From positions 164,592 to 228,591 of the forward strand of contig NZ_RFFG01000001.1 in assembly GCF_003696215.1 (NCBI RefSeq): 64,000 bases of DNA, given 5' to 3'. The translations under genes and the position numbers were made by a program. The notes under the pieces were generated by a model. The model did no database searches. It had not been told where the DNA came from and worked only from the letters and a program-made list of their open reading frames with translations. Positions 43,650-52,892 of this stretch are shown piece by piece. The DNA is from Actinomadura harenae. Lineage in GTDB: Bacteria > Actinomycetota > Actinomycetes > Streptosporangiales > Streptosporangiaceae. Numbering within the stretch: the stretch's first letter is position 1; the number at the start of each line of letters is the position of its first letter.

Positions 43650-44066
43650 TCAGCCGCCGGACGCGACGGCGATCGAGCCCTGGGCGACCGCGCACAGCGT
43701 CTCGACGCCGTCGCCGTCCACGGTCGAGATGTCGCAGCGGCAGACGACGCGCGTGCGCCCGGCCCGGACGACCTCGGCGCGTGCGCGCAGGGTCTCGCCA
43801 AGGGCGGGCTTCAGATAGTCGATGCTGAATCCCGCCGTGACCAGGTTCGCGCCCGCCACCGTACCCGCGGCGAAGGTCAGCGTGTTGTCGGCCGCGTAGG
43901 CGAGGACGCCGCCGTGCACGAGACCGTTCTGCTGCCGCAACTCGTCGCGGATGTCGATTTCGAGCGTGGCCACGCCGTCGGCGAAGGCCGTGATCCGCGC
44001 TTCCAGCAGGCGGCTGAACGGCTGCGCGTCCAGGACCTTCCGCGCGAGGTCCAGATCGAGTTCCAT
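43650..44066 (-). CDS. PaaI-type hotdog thioesterase
   Basis: 138 residues. The hotdog core NGLVHGGVLAYAADNTLTFAA contains the typical HGG turn and catalytic acidic residue; TAGFSIDYLKPALGETLRARAEVVRAGRT completes the fold. It probably hydrolyses an acyl-CoA. AGTGAGG is 9 nt before ATG 44066; ATG 44075 would start inside the palindrome. It is divergent from the MarR gene and presumably its target. Confidence 0.87.
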   Translation of the reverse strand: MELDLDLARKVLDAQPFSRLLEARITAFADGVATLEIDIRDELRQQNGLVHGGVLAYAADNTLTFAAGTVAGANLVTAGFSIDYLKPALGETLRARAEVVRAGRTRVVCRCDISTVDGDGVETLCAVAQGSIAVASGG

Positions 44067-44072
44067 GGGCCA

Positions 44073-44102
44073 CATCCTCACTTCACTGGTGAAGTGAGGA
44101 TG
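44073..44102. promoter_or_regulatory. 30-bp perfect palindrome, candidate MarR operator
   Basis: Fourteen-bp arms CATCCTCACTTCAC and GTGAAGTGAGGATG flank a 2-bp spacer. It lies just upstream of the thioesterase start and about 34 bp before the MarR ATG, so one dimer could block both promoters. The left arm also overlaps a possible alternative start codon. Confidence 0.75.
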
Positions 44103-44135
44103 GTCCGGAGCGGCCGACCCTGTCAAGATCGACGC

Positions 44136-44555
44136 ATGGCCGAACCCGAGGAGCGCCTCTTCTTCCTGCTGCAACGCGCCGCGCACCGGCAGCGGATCGT
44201 GGCCGACCGGCGCTGCCAGGCCGCCGCCGGGATCACCACGGCCCAGCTCGGCGCGCTGTTCGCCGTCCAGGAGCGGCCCGGACTCACCCAGCGGGAGCTC
44301 GCCCGGACGCTGGGCCTGCGCGAGTCCGCCGTCACCGCGCTCGTCGCCCGGCTGACCTCGGCGGACCTGGTCGTCCGCGAACCGCACCCGGACGAGCACC
44401 GGGCCGTCGTGCTGCGCCTCTCCTCCGCCGGGGAGGACGCCCTGCGCGCCGCACGCCCCGCGCTCGACCGGTTCAACGCCGAGCTGCGCGCCGTCCTGGG
44501 CGACACCGCGTTCACCGATACGGCCGCCGCCCTCAGCAGACTCGCCGCCGACTGA
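44136..44555 (+). CDS. MarR-family transcriptional regulator
   Basis: 139 residues. The winged helix GLTQRELARTLGLRESAVTALVARLTSADLVVREPHPDEHRAVVLRLSSAGEDAL is a clear MarR core, with the DExRA-type wing HPDEHRAVVL. It is expected to bind the adjoining 30-bp palindrome as a dimer and repress itself and the hotdog thioesterase. The ligand is probably an aromatic or acyl compound, which is inference. Confidence 0.88.
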   Translation: MAEPEERLFFLLQRAAHRQRIVADRRCQAAAGITTAQLGALFAVQERPGLTQRELARTLGLRESAVTALVARLTSADLVVREPHPDEHRAVVLRLSSAGEDALRAARPALDRFNAELRAVLGDTAFTDTAAALSRLAAD

Positions 44556-44662
44556 CCGCGCGCCCTGCCAGCCGATCCACGGCATCCACAGCTCGCCACG
44601 CTCGACAAGGACGCCCAACAACCCCCGTCCAGGGGCCGCGTACAGCGCCGCGTCCCAGAGCC

Positions 44663-45679
44663 CTATCTGCGCCGGAATGGCTGCGGCAGGGAGCTGGCGT
44701 CGCCGGGCGAAGGCAGACCTACGCCATCCGGCATGTCCGGGACGCCCGGGACCGGTGACGAGAGCAGGGCCTGCGGGCCCAGGCGCAGCGCGACGGCGTC
44801 GCGCAGGTCGGGGAGCCGCGCGTAGAGGCGGTCGCCCGGGCAGTCGGTGTCGTTCAGGTCGCGGTGCCCGATGATCGCGAGGGACGGCGTGAGCTTGTAC
44901 CGGACGCACAGCCAGGCGCAGACCTCGATCAAGGAGCCCCAGAGTGCGTCGGGGACGTCCTCGGTCTTGTAGGTGCCCTCGTTCTCGATCCCGATCGTGT
45001 GGGAGTTGTTGCGCAGGGCCTGCGCGCCGACGACGTGCTTGCCCGCGCGGATGGCGTCCAGGCTGCGGTTGCGGCCCTCCATGACGACGCCCCCGCGGCT
45101 GATGGTGAGCTGCTGCCCGCTGTCGGCCCAGCCGCGTCCCTGCATGTGGAAGCGCTGGACATCGCGCGACAGCTGGTAGGCGTGCTCGAGGGACATGTCG
45201 GGCGAGTTCGGGGTCGACGTGTGGTGCACGATGATCCGGTCCGGCGCCCGGTCCAGGATCTTGGCCGGACGCAGCGGCGGCCGCGCCTTCCACTCACGAC
45301 GCGGATGGACGACCGGTCGCGGCCTTCCCTCCGCCCGCGGCGGCACGTCGTCCGGCACGTGACCGGCCTCGTCCGGATACGCGTCTCCGGGCGGCGGGTC
45401 GCCGAGGGACGAGCCGTCACCGCCCCCAGTGCCGTCGTACGTGCCGTCGCCATGGCCGTCGGGTGTGGGGCGGGGCCCCGGAACGTTCTCCGCCATGGCC
45501 GTATTCTGCGGGCCGCACAGGGCGTCCGCCGTCCAGAGCCCCAGGACGCCGCCGAGCACGCTCCGCCGGGTCACCGCTTCGAGCCGTCCCGGAGAGTTCC
45601 GCGGATGGGCCCGTTCCGGCCGATCCGGCCGATCCGGCTGATCCGCGTGTTCGGGCACGTCCGACGAAAGACCCTGCAT
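44663..45679 (-). CDS. N-acetylmuramoyl-L-alanine amidase (PGRP), Tat-exported
   Basis: 338 residues. A twin-arginine-like signal (TRRSVLGGVLGLW) sits at about 37-60, followed by an acidic disordered linker. The amidase_2/PGRP domain (about 135-310) shows zinc ligands in IIVHHTS and IGHRDLNDTDCPGD, and the conserved NNSHTIGIENEG. It should cleave the lactyl-amide bond of peptidoglycan outside the membrane. It lies downstream of the rplI terminator, on the same strand. Confidence 0.87.
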   Translation of the reverse strand: MQGLSSDVPEHADQPDRPDRPERAHPRNSPGRLEAVTRRSVLGGVLGLWTADALCGPQNTAMAENVPGPRPTPDGHGDGTYDGTGGGDGSSLGDPPPGDAYPDEAGHVPDDVPPRAEGRPRPVVHPRREWKARPPLRPAKILDRAPDRIIVHHTSTPNSPDMSLEHAYQLSRDVQRFHMQGRGWADSGQQLTISRGGVVMEGRNRSLDAIRAGKHVVGAQALRNNSHTIGIENEGTYKTEDVPDALWGSLIEVCAWLCVRYKLTPSLAIIGHRDLNDTDCPGDRLYARLPDLRDAVALRLGPQALLSSPVPGVPDMPDGVGLPSPGDASSLPQPFRRR

Positions 45680-45780
45680 GCCGACCCTTTCGAACCAACG
45701 GTGTGGTTACGGAAAGTAGCTCGCAGGCGGGTCCCACCCCAAGCACCCGGCGGTTCACTGACGTTTCACATGAAACGGAA

Positions 45781-45813
45781 ACGACCGGACCCCCGAAGCG
45801 GGGATCCGGTCGT
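45781..45813 (-). terminator. Terminator of the rpsF-ssb-rpsR-rplI operon
   Basis: ACGACCGGA and TCCGGTCGT pair, with an inner CCCCG/CGGGG stem. On the minus strand it is followed by TTTCCGTTT, giving a T-rich tail 18 bp past the rplI stop. Confidence 0.8.
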
Positions 45814-45830
45814 CCGATACCGGGGCGGAC

Positions 45831-46277
45831 TCAGCCCTCGAGGACGTCGACGTCGATCGAGGCGCTGACCTCCGGGTGCAGCCGGACGCTGACCCGGTGG
45901 GTGCCGACGGTCTTGATCGGGTTGCCGATCTCGATCCGGCGCTTGTCCAGCTCGGGGCCGTCGGCGGCCTGGACCGCGGCGGCGATGTCGGCGGCGGTCA
46001 CAGCGCCGAAGAGGCGGCCGTTGGCGCCGGTACGGGTGCGCAGGTTGACCTTGAGCGCCTGCAGGCGCCCGGCGATCTCCTTGGCGTGCTCGACGGTCGC
46101 GATCTCGCGGGCCGAACGCGCCTTCTTGATCGAGTCGATCTGCTTCTCGGCTCCGCGGGTCCACTGGATCGCGAAGCCGCGCGGGACGAGGTAGTTGCGG
46201 CCGTAGCCGTCACGGACCTCGATGACGTCGCCGGGCTCGCCGAGGCCGGTGACCTGCTGGGTCAGGATGAGCTTCAT
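45831..46277 (-). CDS. rplI: 50S ribosomal protein L9
   Basis: 148 residues. It starts MKLILTQQVTGLGEPGDVIEVRDGYGRNYLVPRGFA, the conserved rRNA-binding N-domain, linked by a long helix to the C-domain (VGTHRVSVRLHPEVSA). Last gene of the operon, 19 bp after rpsR. Confidence 0.97.
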   Translation of the reverse strand: MKLILTQQVTGLGEPGDVIEVRDGYGRNYLVPRGFAIQWTRGAEKQIDSIKKARSAREIATVEHAKEIAGRLQALKVNLRTRTGANGRLFGAVTAADIAAAVQAADGPELDKRRIEIGNPIKTVGTHRVSVRLHPEVSASIDVDVLEG

Positions 46278-46296
46278 GGTGTTACGTCCCCCTGAC

Positions 46297-46533
46297 TCAG
46301 CGCGCGGTGCTGGTGTAGGGCAGCAGCGCCATCTCACGGGCGTTCTTGATCGCCGTGGCGACGTCCCGCTGGTGCTGGGTGCAGTTGCCGGTTACGCGAC
46401 GGGCGCGGATCTTGCCGCGGTCGGAAATGAACTTCCGCAGCAGGACCGTGTCCTTGTAGTCGACGTAGGAGATCTTCTCCTGGCAGAACACGCAAACCTT
46501 CTTCTTCGGCTTGCGCGGAGGTGGCTTCGCCAT
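46297..46533 (-). CDS. rpsR: 30S ribosomal protein S18
   Basis: 78 residues: [42 protein letters not shown], the canonical S18 with two N-terminal Cys (CVFC) that suggest the zinc-binding-type paralogue. It interacts with S6. It sits between ssb and rplI. Confidence 0.97.
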   Translation of the reverse strand: MAKPPPRKPKKKVCVFCQEKISYVDYKDTVLLRKFISDRGKIRARRVTGNCTQHQRDVATAIKNAREMALLPYTSTAR

Positions 46534-46590
46534 CGTGGTGCTCCTTTGGGGAGAGCCCCGCTCACGCGGGAATGGACGTGGTGTGAATGG

Positions 46591-47145
46591 TTAGAAGGGG
46601 GGGTCGTCGGTGAACCCGCCGCCCCCGCCGCCGCCGCCGGTGGCCCAGGGGTCGTCGGCCGGGGCCCCGCCGGGGCCTCCCTGACCGCCGCCGCCGAAAC
46701 CGCCGCCGCCGGACTGGCCGCCGCCCTGCTGGCCGCCGAAGCCGCCACCGCCGCCGAAGCCCCCTCCGCCGCCGCCCTGCCGCTGGGTCTTGTTGACCTT
46801 CGCGGTGGCGCTGCGCAGGGACGGGCCGACCTCGTCGACCTCGACCTCGAACACGGTGCGCTTCTCACCCTCGCGCGTCTCGTACGAGCGCTGCTTGAGC
46901 CGGCCCTGCACGATCACCCGCATGCCTCGCTGCAGGCTCTCGGCGCAGTTCTCCGCCGCCTGCCGCCAGACGTTGCAGGTCAGGAACAGCGACTCGCCGT
47001 CCTTCCACTCGTTCGACTGGCGGTCGAAGGACCGCGGGGTCGAGGCGATGCGGAAGGAGGCGACCGCCTGGCCGCTCGGGGTGAAGCGCAGATTCGGGTC
47101 CTCGACGAGGTTCCCGACGATCGTGATTACGGTGTCGCCTGCCAT
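46591..47145 (-). CDS. ssb: Single-stranded DNA-binding protein
   Basis: 184 residues. The OB fold covers about 1-110 ([32 protein letters not shown]). The Gly-rich tail ends in the acidic DDPPF tip that recruits replication and repair partners. It lies 41 bp after rpsF in the conserved actinobacterial rpsF-ssb-rpsR-rplI order. Confidence 0.97.
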   Translation of the reverse strand: MAGDTVITIVGNLVEDPNLRFTPSGQAVASFRIASTPRSFDRQSNEWKDGESLFLTCNVWRQAAENCAESLQRGMRVIVQGRLKQRSYETREGEKRTVFEVEVDEVGPSLRSATAKVNKTQRQGGGGGGFGGGGGFGGQQGGGQSGGGGFGGGGQGGPGGAPADDPWATGGGGGGGGFTDDPPF

Positions 47146-47186
47146 GGGGCTTCGCTCCGGCTGGTGTTGGGCTGGACCGCTCCGGC

Positions 47187-47477
47187 TCAGTGGACCTCGG
47201 GGCGGATGACCTTGGTACGCAGGATCGTCTCGCTCAGGTTGAGCTGGCGGTCGAGTTCCTTGACCGTCGCGGGCTCAGCCGTGAGGTCGATCACCGCGTA
47301 GATGCCTTCGGACTTCTTCTGGATGTCGTAGGACAGCCGACGGCGGCCCCAGACATCGACCTTCTCGACACTTCCGCCGTCGTCCTTGACGACCTTCAGG
47401 AACGGGTCGAGGGCGGCACCGGCGGTGCGCTCGTCGACCGCGGGGTCGAGAATGGTCATGACTTCGTAGCGACGCAT
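47187..47477 (-). CDS. rpsF: 30S ribosomal protein S6
   Basis: 96 residues: [49 protein letters not shown]. First gene of the operon. AGGAGGTAGGGA lies just upstream of the ATG. Its promoter must be in the gap ending at 47768. Confidence 0.97.
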   Translation of the reverse strand: MRRYEVMTILDPAVDERTAGAALDPFLKVVKDDGGSVEKVDVWGRRRLSYDIQKKSEGIYAVIDLTAEPATVKELDRQLNLSETILRTKVIRPEVH

Positions 47478-47768
47478 GCTTGTCCCTACCTCCTCTGGAC
47501 TGATGCGGTCACGGTCTCTCCGTGACAGGAGGGCTCTTGCGTCCATCGCGGCCGCGCCTTCCGGCGCCCGTCCACACTGGTGGACCGGCCGCGAGACCGA
47601 TACAGGCTATCAAGACTCGGCAGCGTGTGAGCCATTCCCCGGCTCCCACCCCGCCGTACCGCCTCGACCGCGAGCGACCCGGCCGCGCCTGTGGGGCATG
47701 CCCCGCTCGCGGCGGTCACCAGACGCCTGTACCCCGGCTCGGACACGCCGTCGGTTCCGGACGGACCG

Positions 47769-47939
47769 TCAGTTCCGGACGGACGCGGCGTGCTGTGCCG
47801 GACGGGCGCAGCGGCGGCGTTCGAGCTCGGTCATGATGTCGACCATCCGCGCCCGCATGCGGGCGGTCTGGGTCGTCAGCATGGACAGTTCCTCGACGAG
47901 CTCGGCGTCGCCGATGACCGCCAGTTCGCTCTCCCTCAT
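47769..47939 (-). CDS. Small helical protein (56 aa)
   Basis: Starts MRESELAVIGDAELVEELSMLTTQTARMRARMVDIMTELERRR, a predicted helix with heptad-like spacing of Leu and Met, followed by a basic tail. GGGAGGG is about 7 nt before the ATG. It is divergent from the next gene. Function unknown, possibly a dimeric coiled coil. Confidence 0.55.
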   Translation of the reverse strand: MRESELAVIGDAELVEELSMLTTQTARMRARMVDIMTELERRRCARPAQHAASVRN

Positions 47940-48157
47940 GATCAGTCCCTCCCCGGCCGGACGCGTCCGGTCGAATTCCTGTTCGACGTTACCGGGTGCC
48001 GCCGACATTTCCGCGCACGCGCTCCGGATTGATCCCCGCCCCGTCCGGGAATCTCTGGGAGGTGCACGGCTCGTCCCGCCTCGGGCGGACGGCGGGCACG
48101 GCACGGGCACGCAACGGACCCCGAACCACACACCGCACCGAGCGAGGGGGTGTCCCG

Positions 48158-48481
48158 ATGCCACAGGAGGTAGCGGGGGGCAGCGGCAAGAGCGAGGCCG
48201 TCGGCGCACGCGCGCCCGCGCGCGCGGGTGGTGAACGGCACGCGCTCCAGGACGGGCTCGCCGGCGCCGCGATCACGGTCGGGCTGATCGCCCTGGTCCT
48301 CGGCTGGATCCCGGCGACCCACTTCTTCGGCGCGCTGGCCGGCGTGATCGGCTTCCCCCTGGCGCTGTACTCCCAGATGACGTCCAGGACGACGGGTGAG
48401 CGCTGGCTGAACATCATCGGCCTGGTCGCCTCGTTCGTCGGGTTCGGCTTCGCGCTGCGCCACGGCGGTTTCGGCATCTGA
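48158..48481 (+). CDS. Hypothetical two-TM membrane protein
   Basis: 107 residues. A polar N-terminus of about 35 residues precedes three hydrophobic stretches (ITVGLIALVLGWIPA, FGALAGVIGFPLALYS, WLNIIGLVASFVGFGFAL), so two or three membrane passes are likely. GAGGGGG lies just upstream. No family recognised. It precedes the nfo gene on the same strand by 138 bp. Confidence 0.68.
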   Translation: MPQEVAGGSGKSEAVGARAPARAGGERHALQDGLAGAAITVGLIALVLGWIPATHFFGALAGVIGFPLALYSQMTSRTTGERWLNIIGLVASFVGFGFALRHGGFGI

Positions 48482-48619
48482 GGCATCTGAGCCACCCGAG
48501 CCACCTGGGGCACCCGAGCCCGGAGGCCGCGGGCCCAGGGGTTCGGCGGCCGAGACCGCGAGATCGGGTGTCCTGCGCTTCAGGGGGCGGGGGGCCGGCA
48601 GGCGGATAGGCTCGTCACC

Positions 48620-49393
48620 ATGCGCATCGGAGCCCACGTCGACCAGACCAACCCGCTCGACAGCGCCCGCGCCCGGAACGCGGACGTCGTCCAGTTCTTC
48701 CTGGGCGACCCGCAGGGCTGGAAGAAGCCGGTCATCCCCGAGGGCGCGGCCGACCTGGCGGGCTCCGGCGTGGACGTCTTCATCCACGCGCCGTACGTCA
48801 TCAACGTCGCCACGTCCAACAACCGGATCCGGATCCCGAGCCGCAAGCTGCTCGCGCAGCACCTGGAGGGCGCCGCGTCGGTCGGCGCGAAGGGCCTGAT
48901 CGTGCACGGCGGGCACGTGCTGAAGGACGACGACCCGGAGACCGGGTTCGAGAACTGGCGCAAGGTGTTCGAGCGGCTGGACGACGTCCCCGTGCCAGTG
49001 CTGATCGAGAACACCGCGGGCGGCGGCAACGCGATGGCCCGCAAGTTCGACCGGATCGCCCGGCTCTGGGAGGTTCTGGCGGGCGTCCCCGGCCTGGACT
49101 CCAAGATCGGGTTCTGCCTGGACACCTGCCACGCGCACGCGGGCGGCGAGGACCTCGCGGACGCCGTCGACCGGATCAAGGCGATCACCGGGCGGATCGA
49201 CCTGGTGCACTGCAACGACAGCCGGGACGCCTTCGACTCCGGCGCGGACCGGCACGCCAACCTGGGCGGCGGCACGATCGACCCGGAGCTGATCCTCGGC
49301 GTGGTCCGCGCCGCGGGCGCGCCGGTCGTCGTCGAGACGCCGTCGGACGGCCAGGCCGCCGACATCGCCTTCCTCCGCGACCACCTCTCCTGA
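48620..49393 (+). CDS. nfo: Deoxyribonuclease IV (AP endonuclease)
   Basis: 257 residues of the Nfo/EndoIV TIM-barrel family: [84 protein letters not shown]. The zinc ligands His, Glu and Asp are all present. It cleaves at abasic sites in base excision repair. Confidence 0.94.
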   Translation: MRIGAHVDQTNPLDSARARNADVVQFFLGDPQGWKKPVIPEGAADLAGSGVDVFIHAPYVINVATSNNRIRIPSRKLLAQHLEGAASVGAKGLIVHGGHVLKDDDPETGFENWRKVFERLDDVPVPVLIENTAGGGNAMARKFDRIARLWEVLAGVPGLDSKIGFCLDTCHAHAGGEDLADAVDRIKAITGRIDLVHCNDSRDAFDSGADRHANLGGGTIDPELILGVVRAAGAPVVVETPSDGQAADIAFLRDHLS

Positions 49394-49674
49394 CCGTTCC
49401 GCGCCTTCTCGTCCGGCCCGGAACTCCCCTCGCACGCCCGCTTCCGGGCGGCCGTCATGGCCGTCCGGAGCCTCGGTGCGCACGTGAGCTGGCCGGTGTC
49501 GGCCGTGGAGAGTGGGAACTCGTGGCGCGCGGTGGGAACCGGGTCAGGGTGCAAACCATCTAATATCGCGCAGACCCGATGTCAGGTCACACTGGCATAA
49601 TCCGGATACCCCCTACCATCAGCGCACGCGCGGAGCAGCTGCGACAGCGGGCGCGCGACCCGATCGGGAACTTC

Positions 49675-50076
49675 ATGGCACAGCCCCCCTACGACCCGTA
49701 CGGCGGTTACGGGCAGGACCCCTACGCCGCCCAGCAGCCCCCGCCGTACCAGCCCGCGCCGATGCCCGCCCCTGTCCAGCACAACTACTACGGCGGCCAT
49801 GTCGCCGCGCCGCGCAACAACGGCATGGCGACCACGTCGATGGTCCTGGGCCTGATCGGGATCTTCTTCTGCGGTTTCACGGCCGTGCTCGCGATCATCT
49901 TCGGGCACATCGCGCAGAGCCAGATCAAGCGCACCGGCGAGGGCGGCGCCGGGATGGCCACGGCCGGCCTGATCCTCGGCTACATCGTCTCCATCGGGTG
50001 GATCATCTTCTGGATCTTCTACATCGGGCTCTGGGCGGCGATGGTCGGGTCGTCCAGCACGGGAACCACGTACTGA
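49675..50076 (+). CDS. DUF4190-domain membrane protein
   Basis: 133 residues. A Pro/Tyr/Gln-rich cytoplasmic N-terminus (AQPPYDPYGGYGQDPYAAQQ) is followed by two membrane segments with the DUF4190 pattern ATTSMVLGLIGIFFCGFTAVLAIIFGHIA and AGLILGYIVSIGWIIFW. Common in actinomycetes and of unknown role. It is convergent with the barstar gene. Confidence 0.8.
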   Translation: MAQPPYDPYGGYGQDPYAAQQPPPYQPAPMPAPVQHNYYGGHVAAPRNNGMATTSMVLGLIGIFFCGFTAVLAIIFGHIAQSQIKRTGEGGAGMATAGLILGYIVSIGWIIFWIFYIGLWAAMVGSSSTGTTY

Positions 50077-50088
50077 TCACGACGATTC

Positions 50089-50556
50089 TCAGGTGAGACG
50101 GGGGACACCCGCGACCTCGACACCGACGCTGGACAGCATCACGGTCATCGGGGTCGGGGTGTCGCGCCACGACGCGACGGCCTCGGCGAAGACGTCCAGG
50201 GCCGTCCGGAAGGACGCCTGGTCGGCGTCGGCGAGTTCGGCCCAGGACTCGTAGAGCACCACGTAGCCCTGCTCGGCCGGGGCCCAGGAGAGATCGGTGA
50301 GGCAGTCCTCCAGGGCGTCCCAGTTGTTCCCGAAGTAGTCGGGCAGGTCGAACGCCTCGGCGCACAGGCGCAGGAACGCGTCCTTGTCGCGGGCGCGGCG
50401 GCCGTCGAGGTGGAAGGGGCGCCAGCCCTGTTCCGCGGCGCGCTCCATCCAGCCGAGATCGTGGGAGGCGGCGCGTCCCGGGGCCGCCCGCCACTGGTAG
50501 ACGCCCGGCTTGAGCCGTCCGGTCAGCAGCTCGTCGAGTGCTTGGTTCGCGTCCAC
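50089..50556 (-). CDS. Barstar-family RNase inhibitor
   Basis: 155 residues from GTG 50556, preceded by GGGAG 5 nt upstream. The barstar core is FHLDGRRARDKDAFLRLCAEAFDLPDYFGNNWDALEDCLTDLSW, with the conserved F-G-x-N-W-D-A-L-x-D. It binds and blocks a barnase-type RNase. The cognate RNase gene ends 40 bp upstream on the same strand. A longer start at 50655 would overlap that gene and is less likely. Confidence 0.87.
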   Translation of the reverse strand: MDANQALDELLTGRLKPGVYQWRAAPGRAASHDLGWMERAAEQGWRPFHLDGRRARDKDAFLRLCAEAFDLPDYFGNNWDALEDCLTDLSWAPAEQGYVVLYESWAELADADQASFRTALDVFAEAVASWRDTPTPMTVMLSSVGVEVAGVPRLT

Positions 50557-50596
50557 GTCAACTCCCGAAATCCGTGTCCGTCCCGTGGCGGACGGA

Positions 50597-51070
50597 TCAT
50601 CCCCCGGTGACCCGGACGAAACTGCGGTAGTGGTCCTGGGTGTAGTAACGCTCACCGGCCCGCCCGCCGATGAGGCGGCGCGCCCCGCGGTCGCCCGCGC
50701 CCGGCGTCGGGACGGTGTACTCCTTGTAGTACCCGGTCGGCTCGGACGGCAGCCGCCGCTCGCGGTTCGCGAAGGTGATCCCGTCCCTGCGGTAGGGGAA
50801 CGGGCCGCCGGCGGCGATCAGCCTCAGGGTGCGCTGCGCCTCGGCGGGCAGGCTCGACGCCGGGACCTCGCGCATCCCGCCGGACGGCGCCGACGTGCGA
50901 CCGGTCCTGGGCACGCCGGCCGTCTGCCGGACGCCGTTCCGCGAGGACGGCCCGGACGCGCCCGCCTCGTCGCCCGACGTCCCGCCGCAGGCCGTGAGCC
51001 CGGTCAGCGCCAGCAGCGGCGCGAGGACCAGCGCCGGCAGTGTCCGTCGAAGCCTTCGGCCGACCGTCAT
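50597..51070 (-). CDS. Barnase-like secreted ribonuclease, predicted lipoprotein
   Basis: 157 residues. The signal peptide ends in a lipobox, LTAC, so it is probably lipid-anchored outside the membrane. The C-terminal half is a microbial ribonuclease (N1/T1-barnase) domain: FPYRRDGITFANRERRLP, YYKEYTVPTPGAGDRGARRLIGG, and YYTQDHYRSFVRV with catalytic Glu, Arg and His. It pairs with the barstar just downstream. A role in interbacterial competition or nutrient scavenging is inference. Confidence 0.86.
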   Translation of the reverse strand: MTVGRRLRRTLPALVLAPLLALTGLTACGGTSGDEAGASGPSSRNGVRQTAGVPRTGRTSAPSGGMREVPASSLPAEAQRTLRLIAAGGPFPYRRDGITFANRERRLPSEPTGYYKEYTVPTPGAGDRGARRLIGGRAGERYYTQDHYRSFVRVTGG

Positions 51071-51201
51071 CGGTACGCCACCCTCCTTGTGCACCCGGTG
51101 ATCGTCGCACACGGCCGGAGCCTCCCGTCCCGTCCGACGCGCTGACCTGCGAAATCGTGGCCGGGCACTGCGGTGTGCCGACTCCGTGACGGTCGCGGGG
51201 C

Positions 51202-52125
51202 TCAGTGGTAGGCCCAGTTGAGCATGCGGGTGGCGTCGCGGAAGCGGACGCCCGGGCGGGTTCGGGAGCTGTCGAGGACGGATCCGTAGAGCGTGCGCCC
51301 GTGGCGGCGCGCGGCGAACAGGAAGCTGTAGCCGGCCTGGGAGGTGAAGCCGCTCTTGATGCCGAGCAGGCCGGGATAGCGGCCGAGGAGCGTGTCGGTG
51401 CTGTACCAGACGTACCGTCCGTGGGCGGGCGTCCTGTGGGCGGCGTACCGGTCGCGGTCGACGATGTCGCGGAGCTCCGGGAAGCGCATGGCGTACCGGC
51501 CGAGCGTGACCAGGTCGCGGGCGGTGGACCAGCCGGGCGACGGCGGAAGGCCGGACGGGTCGTTGAAGTACGTGTCGCGCAGGTGGAGGCGGCGGGCGGT
51601 CCGGTCCATCTTCCGGATGAAGCGGGCGCGCCCAGGGCCGTAGGCGGTGGCGAGGGCCGAGGCCGCGTCGCATCCGGACGGCAGCAGCATCGCGGTGAGC
51701 AGCTCGCGGGCGGTGAACCGCTCGCCCGGTCGCAGGTGCGCGGTCGAGCCGCGCCGCGCCGTGGCGTACGCGAGGTCGGAGGAGCGGACGCGGATCCGCC
51801 GGTCGAGGTGCCCCTCGCGCAGGACGACCAGTGCGGTCATCACCTTCGTGATGCTGCCGATCGGGCGGCGCGTCCGGGAGTTGCGGGCCCAGAGCGCGTG
51901 GCCGGACGAGTCGTCCATGAGGAAGGCCGACCGCGCGTGGACGCCGCGGGGGGCTCCGGCGTCGCCGTGCGAGGAGGACTGTGGAGAGGACTGCTGGGAG
52001 GACTGCTGGGAGAAGTCGGCGCCCATGGGCGTTCTGGTGGGTGATGCCGCGGTCGCGGGCGGGGCGAGGGCGGTGAGGGCGAGGCTCAGGCCGGCTGGGG
52101 CGACCATGAGGAGCGTGATCCGCAT
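51202..52125 (-). CDS. D-alanyl-D-alanine carboxypeptidase (S11/PBP5-type)
   Basis: 307 residues. A signal peptide is followed by a Ser/Gln linker (DFSQQSSQQSSPQSSSH) and the S11 domain. SxxK is SITK (S91, K94); motif 2 is SGC rather than SxN, a variant common in actinobacterial homologues; motif 3 is KSG in GIKSGFTSQAG. It trims the terminal D-Ala from stem pentapeptides and so limits cross-linking. Confidence 0.88.
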   Translation of the reverse strand: MRITLLMVAPAGLSLALTALAPPATAASPTRTPMGADFSQQSSQQSSPQSSSHGDAGAPRGVHARSAFLMDDSSGHALWARNSRTRRPIGSITKVMTALVVLREGHLDRRIRVRSSDLAYATARRGSTAHLRPGERFTARELLTAMLLPSGCDAASALATAYGPGRARFIRKMDRTARRLHLRDTYFNDPSGLPPSPGWSTARDLVTLGRYAMRFPELRDIVDRDRYAAHRTPAHGRYVWYSTDTLLGRYPGLLGIKSGFTSQAGYSFLFAARRHGRTLYGSVLDSSRTRPGVRFRDATRMLNWAYH

Positions 52126-52264
52126 GACCGGGTGAGTACCCCTCCGACCTGCGGATTCATTCGGCGCTTCCGAGATCTTGACCTTGGCGGCCCGGAATCG
52201 GGCGAGATGCCCCGGGGCGGGGCGGCCGGACGAGCTCAGGAAGGACCGGTCGGCGGTGAAACGC

Positions 52265-52309
52265 GAACGGCGGGACGCGCCCCGGGCCCTGGGGAGCGTC
52301 CCGCCGTTC
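52265..52309 (-). terminator. Hairpin downstream of the secreted basic protein gene
   Basis: A perfect 14-bp stem, GAACGGCGGGACGC / GCGTCCCGCCGTTC, with a 17-nt GC-rich loop; no T-tract. It lies about 35 bp past the stop at 52345. Confidence 0.65.
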
Positions 52310-52344
52310 TCACGTGTGGCCTGCGGCCGGTGGCGGTCGCCGAA

Positions 52345-52785
52345 CTAGCGGGCGAGCTTCCAGGTGTGGAGCTTGCCGCACTTCAGGTTCTTGAAGGTCA
52401 CGCCGTGCTTCGTCACGGTGACCTTGTCGGCCCAGCACAGCTTGGCGCCGAGGTAGCCGGTCTCGGGGGCGCTGAAGGTCGCCTTGTACAGCGCGTTGGA
52501 CTTGGTCCAGTTGACGCCCGGACGGCCCCACTTGCCGCCCTTGGTCGCCTGCCAGTGCTCGAAGACCAGGTACTTGCCGTTCTTGGCGGTCTTCCTGAGG
52601 TCCAGGCTGGACTTGAAGCCCTTCTTGGAGATCGTGTACGCCCCGTTGGCCTTGCCACCCTTCACCGACAGGTTCCAGCCGTGCGCCTTCGCGGTGCTCG
52701 CGTCGGTCGTCGCGGCCATAGCGGTACCAGTGGTCAGGGCGCCGACGAGTCCCATCGTGCCCAGAGCCATAGCGGTACGCCGCAT
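52345..52785 (-). CDS. Secreted basic protein of unknown function
   Basis: 146 residues with a clear signal peptide (MRRTAMALGTMGLVGALTTGTAMA). The mature part is rich in Lys, Gly and aromatic residues, with two Cys (KLCWAD, LKCGKL) that could form a disulfide. A beta-rich fold is likely. GAGG lies upstream of ATG 52785. No family recognised. Confidence 0.72.
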   Translation of the reverse strand: MRRTAMALGTMGLVGALTTGTAMAATTDASTAKAHGWNLSVKGGKANGAYTISKKGFKSSLDLRKTAKNGKYLVFEHWQATKGGKWGRPGVNWTKSNALYKATFSAPETGYLGAKLCWADKVTVTKHGVTFKNLKCGKLHTWKLAR

Positions 52786-52892
52786 GTGTCCTCCTCGGTA
52801 GGGGGTTTGACGATCCGCCACTTTTCCGATTTTCCGGACGACACGCAAGCGTCCCCAGGTGAAATAACCCACGCGTGGGATGAAGGTTGCGT

